Shown here piece after piece: positions 7,214-14,419 of a DNA stretch of 16,339 nt; the first letter of the stretch is position 1, and the number at the start of each line of letters is the position of its first letter. Below the pieces are notes generated by a model. The model saw only the letters and a list, made by a program, of their open reading frames with translations, searched no databases and was not told the origin of the DNA. A program made the position numbers and the translations under genes. Origin of the DNA: Clostridia bacterium (GTDB lineage: Bacteria > Bacillota > Clostridia > Christensenellales > Aristaeellaceae); the NCBI GenBank assembly GCA_017458865.1, contig JAFSZW010000347.1, positions 1-16,339 of the forward strand. The letters run 5' to 3'.

Positions 7214-7816
7214 TTAAGCTGTTTCACGCTCGTATGTACAGACGCAAATCAGGTGTCCCGCTTCCTCATGCTCAGTAAATTCCACGTCTTCTGGCATCAC
7301 CGCTCCGGGCAGTACGGAAAACGCATTCAGCGGATAGGACAATCCTGTTCCCAGGAGCTTCAGATAGCTCTCCTTTCGCGTCCACAGGCGCGTAAAGGCA
7401 TGGTCAGGATGATCTGAGCGACGGATCCATTCCTGCTCGTCATGTCGGAAACACATATTTATGACCCCTGGTTCCGCCTTCTGCAGGGTTTCCACATCCA
7501 CGCCTACCGGATGATCCGAAAGTGCGCAGACAGCCATCCTTCCGCTGTGGGACAGGTTGAAATGGATATTCGGTTCGTTAGCCAGTACCGGCTTTCCATT
7601 TGCAAGGCAATGAAGACTCAGGTCGGATGCGCCGGCCTGTAGCAGCGCATGTTCCAGCAATAATCCCGCGCCAAGGCAAAGGCATCTGTCTTTTTCAAAG
7701 TGAAAGCGCATGACCTTTGCCCGGCGTTCCTCCCAGGGCAGCAGGGCCATTCCCCGGAAAAACAGCACTGAATCGTAAAGGGGCTGCACATCATAATACC
7801 AGCAGATTACAGACAT
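7214..7816 (-). CDS. 4'-phosphopantetheinyl transferase, Sfp family
   Basis: Transfers 4'-phosphopantetheine from CoA to a conserved Ser of acyl or peptidyl carrier proteins in the cytoplasm. The 200-residue protein shows the family motifs in order: GKP (74-76), FNLSHS (86-91, His90), GVDVE (105-109, metal ligands Asp107 and Glu109) and WTRKESYLK (145-153, Glu149, Lys153). Length and motifs fit Sfp/EntD-type enzymes of secondary metabolism more than the short AcpS type. I place the start at 7816 because GGAGGAG lies just before it; an ATG nine codons further upstream would put that ribosome site inside the gene. It is the last gene of the minus-strand train, separated from copy 5 by a hairpin terminator. 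No carrier-protein domain is visible in the window, so its partner lies elsewhere. Confidence 0.93.
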   Translation of the reverse strand: MSVICWYYDVQPLYDSVLFFRGMALLPWEERRAKVMRFHFEKDRCLCLGAGLLLEHALLQAGASDLSLHCLANGKPVLANEPNIHFNLSHSGRMAVCALSDHPVGVDVETLQKAEPGVINMCFRHDEQEWIRRSDHPDHAFTRLWTRKESYLKLLGTGLSYPLNAFSVLPGAVMPEDVEFTEHEEAGHLICVCTYERETA

Positions 7817-7899
7817 TCCATCTCCTCCGTAGAAAACCCGCATATCACCCGAGCCAGAGGACTCTGCCTACAATGGCTTCCCTGTTCGCATGCATCCTG

Positions 7900-7939
7900 A
7901 AAAAGCATGATGCCCTGATTGCATCGGGGCATCGTTTTT
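7900..7939. terminator. Intrinsic terminator between ATC hydrolase-like copy 5 and the transferase gene
   Basis: Arms GATGCCC (7909-7915) and GGGCATC (7927-7933) enclose an 11-base loop. On the plus strand GTTTTT follows directly. On the minus strand, the direction of the flanking genes, TTTTT (7904-7900) begins four bases after the stem. It may partly separate transcription of the phosphopantetheinyl transferase from the genes before it. Confidence 0.5.
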
Positions 7940-7953
7940 CGTTCGTTAAAGCA

Positions 7954-8670
7954 TTACTTGTAGCCTTTTCCCTGCGTAAAGACAGGCGGCCAGTATTCCA
8001 TGGGCTTTGCATCAATCTTCAGTTTAAAGTCGCAATAGTCCCCATCCTCAAAGCATGTATGTTCCCGGAACAGCGGGACACCGAATGCACCGAACATGAC
8101 GTAATCCAGGTTGCACAGATAGGGCATATACGCCTCGTAACCATACGCCCTGGCGAAGTTGGACAAGGGACAAACCAGATTGTGTTAGCTGAAATCATAT
8201 CCTTTTTCCGGCGGGATCTGCGTCTTTGTCTCAAAACTGCCGGGATTCCTGGCAGCATTTGCCGCTTTTTGCGCATCCTTTTTCTGGAACTTCCTGTTCA
8301 GGGATTTCGTATTCGTAAAGGACTTGTGCATGATCATCTTCACGAGTCCAGGCATTTTCTGAAAGCGCCGCTCATAGGCAAGCACCATTAAGTGCCCTAT
8401 GGTTTCCATATCAGCGCCGTACCTTTTCAGTACCTCACCCATAGAAACAAAGATGTATGCGCCAGTCAGGTTGCCTGTCCCGCTCACATCGTCCCCGCCG
8501 ATATACGGAAAGTTTTCCAGCATGTTTTTCTCATAGTGCGCCCAGATTTCAGGAAAGAGAGCTGCATAGGTTTTCCCGCTGTTGCTCTCCAGTTCTTCTG
8601 CAATCGGCTTTAGAAAACCGTTCATTGTCTTTTTCAGTTTTGGCGCTTTTCTGGTGTAGTACTCGTGCAT
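7954..8670 (-). pseudogene. ATC hydrolase-like protein, copy 5, interrupted by an in-frame TAA
   Basis: The 239-codon frame runs from ATG 8670 to TAA 7954-7956 but is broken by TAA at 8185-8187 (codon 162). The sequence on both sides is family-like and in the same frame: GTGNLTGAYIF and MGEVLKRYG before it, then VCPLSNFARAYGYE, MPYLCNLDY and DGDYCDFKL after it. The family signature (Cys167, Cys186, Asp189, Cys213) therefore lies wholly after the stop and would be lost by normal termination. A TAT or TAC (Tyr) codon mutated to TAA is the simplest explanation; sequencing error or read-through are alternatives. The ribosome site is poor (only GAGAGAAAAC before the ATG), unlike its neighbours. 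A TTG at 8166 could restart translation but has no ribosome site. Family: L-2-amino-thiazoline-4-carboxylic acid hydrolase-like. Confidence 0.75.
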
Positions 8671-8687
8671 CTTTCGTTTTCTCTCTT

Positions 8688-8717
8688 ATTGTATCACTTG
8701 GCGTATCACAGCGACAA
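8688..8717 (-). promoter_or_regulatory. Candidate promoter before ATC hydrolase-like copy 5
   Basis: On the minus strand, TTGTCG (8717-8712), an 18-base spacer and TACAAT (8693-8688), with a TG one base before the -10 (extended -10). The predicted start near 8681 is only about ten bases before the ATG at 8670, so the leader would be very short, in keeping with the weak ribosome site. Confidence 0.45.
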
Positions 8718-8845
8718 CCATGCAAATCCCTGCAACGGCAGCTGAATCAGACGTATTTGGCGTTGCCGAACAGGATGCAGGCAATTCATCGCCCGGCGGA
8801 TCTTTTGAATCCGTACATTGCATCCATCTGTTGTCGTTTGTTTTT

Positions 8846-9460
8846 CTATATCTTTCTCAGATAGAAGTCACAGCAATCTGCGCCGGTTCCGAGCGTTCCG
8901 GTTCGTTTGAATTCAAGTCCGGGAAGGTTTCCGTAGCAACGATCATCATTGGTACAGAAGATCTTCGTCAGCTCAGGACAGCCCAGTTCAGTGAAGTACC
9001 GGCAATAAGGACAGGCGATGATATCCATGCGGTACTCGCCCTTTTTCCTCGGGTAAAACACGTTCTTAAATCCGCTTTTTTGCCCAAATATATGATGGAC
9101 CATTGGATGCCATATTGCCACGAACAGGTTCTTCATTCCTAGCAGCCTCATTAGATTTGCCAGTTTACGACCTATTTCCGTCGAGTTCCTGATGGCCGCG
9201 TTTTCAATAACTTCGTAGGCATTCTCCTGGCTGGTCATCTCGCAGAGCGACATGTAAATCGCAGCTGAGGGGAAGATATTTCTCTCCGTATGGATGCGCT
9301 CACCGGGTGTGAGTGAATCATACTTTTTCAGAATACCATCCAGCCGGATTTCCGCCCTCCTCCACAGGTCATCGCTGAGGAACTGTGGAAATTTCCTGTC
9401 CATCTCTTCCTTGATGAACCGTTTCCTTTTTAGGATTTGTTTCGCGGTTTTCATGTTCAT
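8846..9460 (-). CDS. ATC hydrolase-like protein, copy 4
   Basis: 204 residues, full length for the L-2-amino-thiazoline-4-carboxylic acid hydrolase family. The N-terminal half is charged and helical (KRKRFIKEEMDRKFPQF). The C-terminal half holds the family core: IIACPYC, ELTKIFCTNDDRCYG, FKRTGTL and GADCCDFYL. The signature is Cys150, Cys169, Asp172 and Cys197. The founding enzyme opens the thiazoline ring of ATC on the way to cysteine, but most genomic members have no demonstrated reaction, so substrate and even hydrolase activity are uncertain here. No signal peptide or membrane segment. AAGGAGG lies before two ATGs two codons apart; the first (9460) has 4-base and the second 10-base spacing, so the exact start is open. 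It follows membrane protein m4 after a 176-base gap. Confidence 0.8.
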   Translation of the reverse strand: MNMKTAKQILKRKRFIKEEMDRKFPQFLSDDLWRRAEIRLDGILKKYDSLTPGERIHTERNIFPSAAIYMSLCEMTSQENAYEVIENAAIRNSTEIGRKLANLMRLLGMKNLFVAIWHPMVHHIFGQKSGFKNVFYPRKKGEYRMDIIACPYCRYFTELGCPELTKIFCTNDDRCYGNLPGLEFKRTGTLGTGADCCDFYLRKI

Positions 9461-9636
9461 CGGGCCTCCTTCACCCGGTCATCCAGTCGTTCCATTCGTT
9501 GCCTTTAGCTCGCCGACCTTATCGCCGACCCACATCACAACATCACAGCAAAGGCATCAGCAAAGCATGCAGTTGCCGCCATTAAGCTGCCGGGGCAGGG
9601 ATGTCGATATCCGGATCATCAGCAGATACGTTCTGG

Positions 9637-10143
9637 TCACTGCAGGGTAAACATACCTGCCATCAGCGCGCTGCCAATCAGGATCATGGCGCACTGCCCT
9701 GCCTGCTGCCTGCGGTTGTATCCAAAGTCCTGCCAGCCGGCACAGCCCTCCGTTTCAGGAAAGTAATGTTGGAAAAAGTGCGTCTTTGTCAGCAGAACAT
9801 AATCCAGGCACAGGATATCAAACACCTTGATCACAGCGCCGATGATGAAAAACCGCAGGAAGAACTGCCCATAGGTAAACCCATGCCGCAATCCATCCAT
9901 GCCACCGATCATAAACAGGCCAATATAGGCAATGCAGAAAAAGATCAGGATGATCCAGCCGAGCACACGGCGCAGAGATATTGGCTGGCTTTCCAGTTGT
10001 TCCAGCCTCGGTTGCAGCTGTTCCTGGACATCCTGGGGGAAGTTCTTCGCCAACAGTTTTGTGGGCATGGTCAGTGTCACGCCCCATATCGCACCAAACA
10101 GCAGCACGCAGCCTGCCAGGGAAAGCAGAAGCGTCAGCCCCAT
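9637..10143 (-). CDS. Four-helix membrane protein m4, function unknown
   Basis: 168 residues with predicted membrane segments at about 3-24, 58-80, 92-118 and 150-166. It is clearly paralogous to m2: both share a GF(T/S)-x2-QFFLRF(F/V)II stretch, a D-x4-D motif in helix 3 (Asp109 and Asp114), and an FFQxYxPE stretch after it (123-130). A soluble loop (28-57) is charged. I recognise no named family. I choose the start at 10143 because AAGGAGG lies eight bases before it; a longer frame upstream has no ribosome site and would run into the end of m3. It lies 13 bases after m3, so m2, m3 and m4 are almost certainly co-transcribed. Substrate transport, lipid modification or anchoring of the soluble partners are all possible. 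Confidence 0.8.
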   Translation of the reverse strand: MGLTLLLSLAGCVLLFGAIWGVTLTMPTKLLAKNFPQDVQEQLQPRLEQLESQPISLRRVLGWIILIFFCIAYIGLFMIGGMDGLRHGFTYGQFFLRFFIIGAVIKVFDILCLDYVLLTKTHFFQHYFPETEGCAGWQDFGYNRRQQAGQCAMILIGSALMAGMFTLQ

Positions 10144-10156
10144 TATAAATGCCTCC

Positions 10157-10645
10157 TTAATGTCCGAATATGGGAAACATGATCCCGGCCAGAACTGCCG
10201 CGATGATCGGATTGCCGACAATCGTGATCAGCCATTTGATCATCCGCGTCTTTCTGGGAATATACGGTTTCAGATCCTCTGTCCCCGGAATCGTCCATGC
10301 TTTGGTATGACCGACCCAGTAAAAGTCGATAAAGAAGCGGTCAAACAGTCCTTCCGCCATGGCGAGAAGGAGAATCTGCCAGAATGGCTGCCAGAACCCC
10401 CGTGCACCGTTGATGCCATAAACCGCCCATAACACAAAGGCAATCATGACAGTCAACGTAGTGAATTTGAACAGCCTTTTATTCCGATTCATCCTGTCTT
10501 TTGTAATCAGGCCCATTTCAATGACCCGCCCCTGCACATCTGGTTCAAACAGGAAGGCGGCGTTATGGATACCATTGGCGATGGCAATTACACAGGGCAT
10601 GAAAAGAATGAAGCAGACAACCAGGCATTCAAGGATCAGGATCAT
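10157..10645 (-). CDS. Four-helix membrane protein m3, function unknown
   Basis: 162 residues with predicted membrane segments at about 2-24, 60-78, 84-110 and 136-158. Helix 3 carries FDRFFID (Asp102-x4-Asp107), followed by a loop with HTKAWTIPGTED (113-124). This type of small membrane protein with a GTED loop occurs as conserved hypothetical proteins in Firmicutes and Actinobacteria, as far as I recall; no function is known to me. It resembles m1 most (GFWxxFW before helix 3). The start at 10645 has GAGGAGG ten bases upstream. It begins 15 bases after the m2 stop and ends 13 bases before m4, within a tight membrane-protein trio. Confidence 0.8.
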   Translation of the reverse strand: MILILECLVVCFILFMPCVIAIANGIHNAAFLFEPDVQGRVIEMGLITKDRMNRNKRLFKFTTLTVMIAFVLWAVYGINGARGFWQPFWQILLLAMAEGLFDRFFIDFYWVGHTKAWTIPGTEDLKPYIPRKTRMIKWLITIVGNPIIAAVLAGIMFPIFGH

Positions 10646-10660
10646 CGTACAAAAACCTCC

Positions 10661-11158
10661 TCATATCCGTGAGCATATCCACGCTGCAAGCGCAGATGCC
10701 GCCGGGAAGATAACCAGCAGCTTCAACAGCTGGCTCCGGATGTTATACCCGTATTTTTTGAGCGGGTACACTTGCCTCACCTCAGGATAATAGTACTGGA
10801 AGAATTGAAACCGCATAAGCAGAAAATAGTCGAAACAGACCATGTCATACACTTTGTATACGGTAAAGATAATCACGAAGCGCAGGAAAAACTGCCAGAA
10901 AGAAAACCCGCTTCTGAAACCATCCCATATTGAAATCACGCCAACGCCCAGGATCATGAGGATACTGAACACCATGAGCGTCCAGCCGATGATCCTTGCG
11001 CCATAGAACAGTTCGGTTTCTCTCGGCCGGATCACTTCCCGCGCTTCCTTTGGTGCGGAGGAAAAGAACTTCTCGTTCTGAATAAATGCAATCGCAGAGA
11101 GCAGCATCAGCGTAATCGCCGCACAGAAAACAATGGCAAGGAAAATGGTTAACAGCAT
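10661..11158 (-). CDS. Four-helix membrane protein m2, function unknown
   Basis: 165 residues with predicted membrane segments at about 3-25, 53-77, 88-115 and 143-162. Helix 3 carries YDMVCFD (Asp105-x4-Asp110), preceded by FWQFFLRF and followed by FFQYYYPE. It is the closest relative of m4 in the window. A charged soluble loop (27-50) separates helices 1 and 2. There is no known family and no catalytic motif beyond the paired aspartates. The start at 11158 has GGAGGGG seven bases upstream. It follows the alpha/beta hydrolase gene by 49 bases and precedes m3 by 15, suggesting one transcription unit of hydrolase and three membrane proteins. Confidence 0.8.
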   Translation of the reverse strand: MLLTIFLAIVFCAAITLMLLSAIAFIQNEKFFSSAPKEAREVIRPRETELFYGARIIGWTLMVFSILMILGVGVISIWDGFRSGFSFWQFFLRFVIIFTVYKVYDMVCFDYFLLMRFQFFQYYYPEVRQVYPLKKYGYNIRSQLLKLLVIFPAASALAAWICSRI

Positions 11159-11207
11159 GATGGTTCCCCTCCGAAAATCTACTGATAAGCGTTCCTCTCA
11201 GAATCAT

Positions 11208-11975
11208 TTACACCGGCGTGTTCATAAACTCATCTATGGCCTCAAGCACCGGTATCGTGTACTTCTCATCCCCCAGCAGCCACTGCTCGTGCTGCATGTT
11301 GAATTCCCGGATCTCCGGGTCACGGAAATACTTCCTGTATCGTTTCAGGTATTTTTCGCCCATCTTGTTTGCGTAAATGAAATGCACCCTGGTGTGCTCT
11401 ACATGGATGTCATCCTGAAGCCATGTGAGCAGATCTGTGTAATACTCATTCCGGATGGACTCCGGCGAGAACTTTTCAAAGCAGGCCATAAACCTGTCTG
11501 CCACCTCGTCGCTCATTTCAAAGAGGTTCTTGAGCTTTTCGCGGGCTTTTGCCTTCTTCTTTTCCCCTCTGGTAAAGCTGGTCAGCAGCGGCACCACAAG
11601 CTTTGACTGCAGCCATGCGCTGAATTTACCGCTCTGATCGAGATCCGGGCTGCCGAAAATGCCGTGATCCAGATGGACATTTTGCCGCTGGATCAGCTGC
11701 CCAACAAAGCTCGATCCCAGAGACGAGCCAATGGCGCCGTCTATTCTCCCATCAAAGTGTTCCCTGATATACTGCTCAATTTTCCCCGTCACCGTGAGCA
11801 TGTCAGGGAAAATGAGATCACTGCCGTCAAACCCGTCATAATTGACGCATACCATGTGGTATTTTTCGCCCAGTCTCTCCAGGACAGCGCCGAAATTCGT
11901 CTGATAATCGCAGGCCGTTCCCGGCAACAGGAACAGCACTTTCCCCTCCATGCGACCCAATTCATCAAACTGCAT
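11208..11975 (-). CDS. Alpha/beta hydrolase (short, cytoplasmic)
   Basis: 255 residues with an alpha/beta hydrolase plan: strand and oxyanion region LFLLPGTACDYQ (14-25), nucleophile elbow GSSLGSS with Ser85 (83-89), and a probable catalytic His229 in MQHEQWL. The expected acid position after strand 6 reads YANKMGEKY (201-209), with Asn203 where an Asp might be expected, so the relay acid is unclear. The segment 136-160 is very basic (EKKKAKAREKLKN) and may form a lid or bind a charged partner or membrane. The start is set at 11975 because AGGAGGG lies five bases before it; an ATG five codons upstream overlaps that site. It leads the unit with m2, m3 and m4. Esterase, thioesterase or lipase activity is possible; I do not recognise a specific family. 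Confidence 0.75.
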   Translation of the reverse strand: MQFDELGRMEGKVLFLLPGTACDYQTNFGAVLERLGEKYHMVCVNYDGFDGSDLIFPDMLTVTGKIEQYIREHFDGRIDGAIGSSLGSSFVGQLIQRQNVHLDHGIFGSPDLDQSGKFSAWLQSKLVVPLLTSFTRGEKKKAKAREKLKNLFEMSDEVADRFMACFEKFSPESIRNEYYTDLLTWLQDDIHVEHTRVHFIYANKMGEKYLKRYRKYFRDPEIREFNMQHEQWLLGDEKYTIPVLEAIDEFMNTPV

Positions 11976-12211
11976 CTTTTCCCTCCTCATCAGATATCCG
12001 GCAAAAAAGGCCTGCAGCCAGCAGATTCTGACATACGTCAGGATACCGCGTTTTCACTGCCTGAGGCCAGGCTTGCACAAATGGCATCTCCACTATGCCG
12101 GGAATGATCCAAAGCGTTAAATGCCCTTTTTCGAGCCTCACCGTGATGCTGCCGGCAAAGCAGGACGTTCATTGGGTGACTGTGCGCCATGGACCTGGCC
12201 TCCTGGCAATC

Positions 12212-12241
12212 AGCATACAGAACGAATCTGTTGCAAGACAA
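12212..12241 (-). promoter_or_regulatory. Weak candidate promoter after m1, before the second alpha/beta hydrolase
   Basis: On the minus strand, TTGTCT (12241-12236), 18 bases and TATGCT (12217-12212). It lies at the far end of a 275-base gap (11976-12250) that holds no recognisable gene. This gap is the longest inside the train, which makes an internal promoter reasonable, but both hexamers are only 4/6 matches. Confidence 0.25.
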
Positions 12242-12250
12242 TTCGCTCAC

Positions 12251-12742
12251 TCAAAACAGGCTTCCAACACCCGCCACAATCAATGCCGCAACAGGACATA
12301 CCAGCAGCGTCCAACCAAGCGCATGCTCCGGGATTGCCAGGGTTTTCAGCCATTCCCTGCGTTCCCAGGCTTTACAGTGCTCTGCACCCCGGATCATGTG
12401 CCTCACTTTTCGGGGAAGCCAGCAGTCAAGGATCAGGAAATCACTGACACTGACCATGGTCATCTCCACATAGCCCGTCCAGAACAGGGGCCAGAAACCT
12501 GCAACCCCGGCAAGGCCCGCGCTAATCCCCCAGTAAACGAACATCAGCACGTACAACGGATAGAGCAGCCATTTCATCTTCCTTACGTCCTTCTGGTCCA
12601 CATAAGGCGCCGCTGCTTTCCTGATTTCTTTGGGAAACATGGTGCTGTATGCCTGGGGCCACAAAAGGAATCCCACGCCCACCACGGCATTAAACAGCAT
12701 GGACATGACGCATCCATCCAGAATTGTTCTTGCCCAGTTCAT
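12251..12742 (-). CDS. Four-helix membrane protein m1, function unknown
   Basis: 163 residues with predicted membrane segments at about 8-28, 57-77, 85-107 and 142-160. Helix 3 contains SDFLILD (Asp101-x4-Asp106), preceded by GFWPLFW, the same layout as in m3. The loop after helix 3 is basic (RKVRHMIRGAEHCK). The frame can be read upstream to 13048, but the extra 102 residues are Cys-, Pro- and Arg-rich without protein character and overlap copy 3. GGAGG six bases before the ATG at 12742 decides the start. It follows copy 3 after 145 bases and stands apart from the m2-m3-m4 trio. Function unknown. Confidence 0.78.
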   Translation of the reverse strand: MNWARTILDGCVMSMLFNAVVGVGFLLWPQAYSTMFPKEIRKAAAPYVDQKDVRKMKWLLYPLYVLMFVYWGISAGLAGVAGFWPLFWTGYVEMTMVSVSDFLILDCWLPRKVRHMIRGAEHCKAWERREWLKTLAIPEHALGWTLLVCPVAALIVAGVGSLF

Positions 12743-12887
12743 GCCTGTCCTCCCTTCAGTCATCCGGTTCATTTGTGCCGCCTGTATACACAATGGGCGC
12801 TTATCTGCAGCCGGGCATAAATAGCCTATCGCCTGGTCCGGATCCCGGTTACATCCCTGCGGGCAAAACCTCCGGCAGATCTGGTGA

Positions 12888-13505
12888 TCACTTCCCAGCC
12901 GATTTTCGGTGTACCTCATCCCTGCAGCAGGGGCCATCTGACAGGTCGGAATGCCGGATGAAGTGTACATGCCGCGTGAGCCCTGCGTATGATCTGGTAT
13001 CCGTATTGCAGAAGATCCTGCACAGTTTCCGGATGCCGTAGTACTCAAACATCTCCACGTACATGCACCTTGTTATTCTGTACTCCACCACGTCCTCTGT
13101 GGCCTCAAAGCTGTCATAGGTGATGCTGTGATCCTGCACCCGCTTCGCATGATCGCTGATATTCCACTTTCTTGCGATCTCGAAGCTGTTTGGCAGCAGG
13201 TCGATTATGCGGATCAGCCAGTCAAAACACTTCCTGCGTGTGGCAAATGCAACATCCGTAAACGCCATGATCCCACTGTCGGAAAGGCCAAGGTCACGCA
13301 GTTCAAGGCACATGGCGATCACCGCGTAAATCAGGGGAACATTCATCGTGGGATAGACGTTGTGCTGCTTAAATGCAGCGGATTCAAGCATTTCCCGGAA
13401 TCGCCGCTCATACTGGCCGGTTTTGATTTCGACGTCTGAAAAGCCCTGCTTTTCAAGCGCCTTCCGGTACAGTTTGCCATACTTCCGGACCAGCTTGCTG
13501 CTCAT
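12888..13505 (-). CDS. ATC hydrolase-like protein, copy 3 (divergent C-terminus)
   Basis: 205 residues. The N-terminal half is helical (KLVRKYGKLYRKALEKQGF, then IYAVIAMCLELRDLGLSD). The core reads ITRCMYVEMFEYYG, LCRIFCNTDTRSYAG and DGPCCRDEV, keeping Cys147, Cys166, Asp169 and Cys194 at the family spacing. The usual CDF after the last Cys is CRD here, making this the most diverged copy at that site. It may have lost activity or bind a different ligand. The ATG at 13505 overlaps the TGA of the upstream hydrolase by ATGA, so the two are probably translationally coupled and made in fixed ratio; the ribosome site (GAGGGGG) lies inside the upstream gene. Family membership rests on the signature and length; the reaction is unknown. 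Confidence 0.72.
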   Translation of the reverse strand: MSSKLVRKYGKLYRKALEKQGFSDVEIKTGQYERRFREMLESAAFKQHNVYPTMNVPLIYAVIAMCLELRDLGLSDSGIMAFTDVAFATRRKCFDWLIRIIDLLPNSFEIARKWNISDHAKRVQDHSITYDSFEATEDVVEYRITRCMYVEMFEYYGIRKLCRIFCNTDTRSYAGLTRHVHFIRHSDLSDGPCCRDEVHRKSAGK

Positions 13506-14413
13506 TTCCAGTTCCCCCTCAGCGTTTGGATCATCCAGTCCCAGCCTTCCCTCGCTTCCGGACAGATCGGAAAGACAGGATAGCAGTGGAACATGCCTTC
13601 CCCGATGACCATTTCGTAGTTCACGCCGTAGTGCTTCATAGCCGCTTCAAAGGATGGCGCAACAGCATACAGACATTCATCCGTGCCGTAGTTGAAAATC
13701 ACCTTCGGGCAGCCGGTAAAATCGCCGGTCTGCAGGTAGATCATGTATTCCGGCACGCTGTCGTCCCCGTGGCGCATGATGCGTTCCGCCGTTTTCATGT
13801 ACAGTGCCGGAATAGCCACGTCCTTCCTGTCCAGTTCCTGCATCCTCTGCCACTCTTCATCCGTCCTTACACATGTACCGGGAGAGAGCGCCAGAATCAG
13901 AGCAGGCCGGGGCAGATCGCTTTTCAGATCGTTCATATACGGGATCATTCCAAGCGCCAGATTGCCGCCTGAGGACGTGCCCAGGAAAGAGATATTCTCT
14001 GCCTCGTAATGGCTCAGCATAGCCTGATAGGTATGCAGGATCATCTGATAGGCACGGCTCAGCGGATAGTCCGTACAAAGCGGATAATAGGGCACATAAA
14101 GATCCAGCCCGCTCTCCCTGGCTACCTTCAGCGCCTTTTTGACGGAGCCAGGCCGGGGAGCGCTGACCATGCCGCCCCCGATCAGAAAGAGGTTCGCCCG
14201 CTTTGCCCGGGGCGTGTGGGTCATTGCCAGGACAGTGCATCCGTCGACGGTGAGGCGCTCCACCTGAATTTCCGCATCATGCAGCTCAGGAATGGGATTC
14301 TTTGCATTCCGCGCTTTTGCCCTGGCAATGATGGTATTCGTATCACCTGTGAAGCCGCGCTTGAATCCACTCAGGCGGAACAGCCCTTTCAGCACTTCAT
14401 ATGAAAGCGACAT
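13502..14413 (-). CDS. Alpha/beta hydrolase of the hormone-sensitive lipase (HSL/acetyl esterase) type
   Basis: 303 residues, usual length for bacterial HSL-type esterases. The nucleophile elbow is GTSSGGN with Ser147 (family GDSAGGN). The acid is Asp245 in NYGTDECLY and the base His276 in GMFHCYPVFP. The HGGG oxyanion motif appears as IGGGM (78-82), with the His replaced by Ile. It should hydrolyse small acyl esters or similar bonds in the cytoplasm; no signal peptide is visible. The start at 14413 has the near-perfect ribosome site GGAGGTGAGG six bases upstream, overlapping the end of copy 2 (gap of 6 bases). It overlaps copy 3 by 4 bases. Tight packing between two ATC hydrolase-like genes suggests it acts on the same compound or its precursor. 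Confidence 0.88.
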   Translation of the reverse strand: MSLSYEVLKGLFRLSGFKRGFTGDTNTIIARAKARNAKNPIPELHDAEIQVERLTVDGCTVLAMTHTPRAKRANLFLIGGGMVSAPRPGSVKKALKVARESGLDLYVPYYPLCTDYPLSRAYQMILHTYQAMLSHYEAENISFLGTSSGGNLALGMIPYMNDLKSDLPRPALILALSPGTCVRTDEEWQRMQELDRKDVAIPALYMKTAERIMRHGDDSVPEYMIYLQTGDFTGCPKVIFNYGTDECLYAVAPSFEAAMKHYGVNYEMVIGEGMFHCYPVFPICPEAREGWDWMIQTLRGNWK

Positions 14414-14419
14414 ACTGCC

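Noticed and set aside
7954..8166. Separate small gene starting at TTG 8166
   Set aside because: It is the in-frame continuation of copy 5 after the TAA and carries the family's C-terminal core; no ribosome site precedes the TTG.
9512..9535. Direct repeat TCGCCGACC twice at 12-base spacing between m4 and copy 4
   Set aside because: Only two units, no promoter next to it; possible by chance.
12038..12250. 70-codon minus-strand frame with GTG start right after m1
   Set aside because: No clear ribosome site and no hydrophobic or domain pattern; looks like chance in a GC-balanced gap.
12743..13048. 102-residue upstream extension of membrane protein m1
   Set aside because: It lacks protein-like character, overlaps copy 3, and the strong GGAGG before the ATG at 12742 gives a better start matching the lengths of m2-m4.
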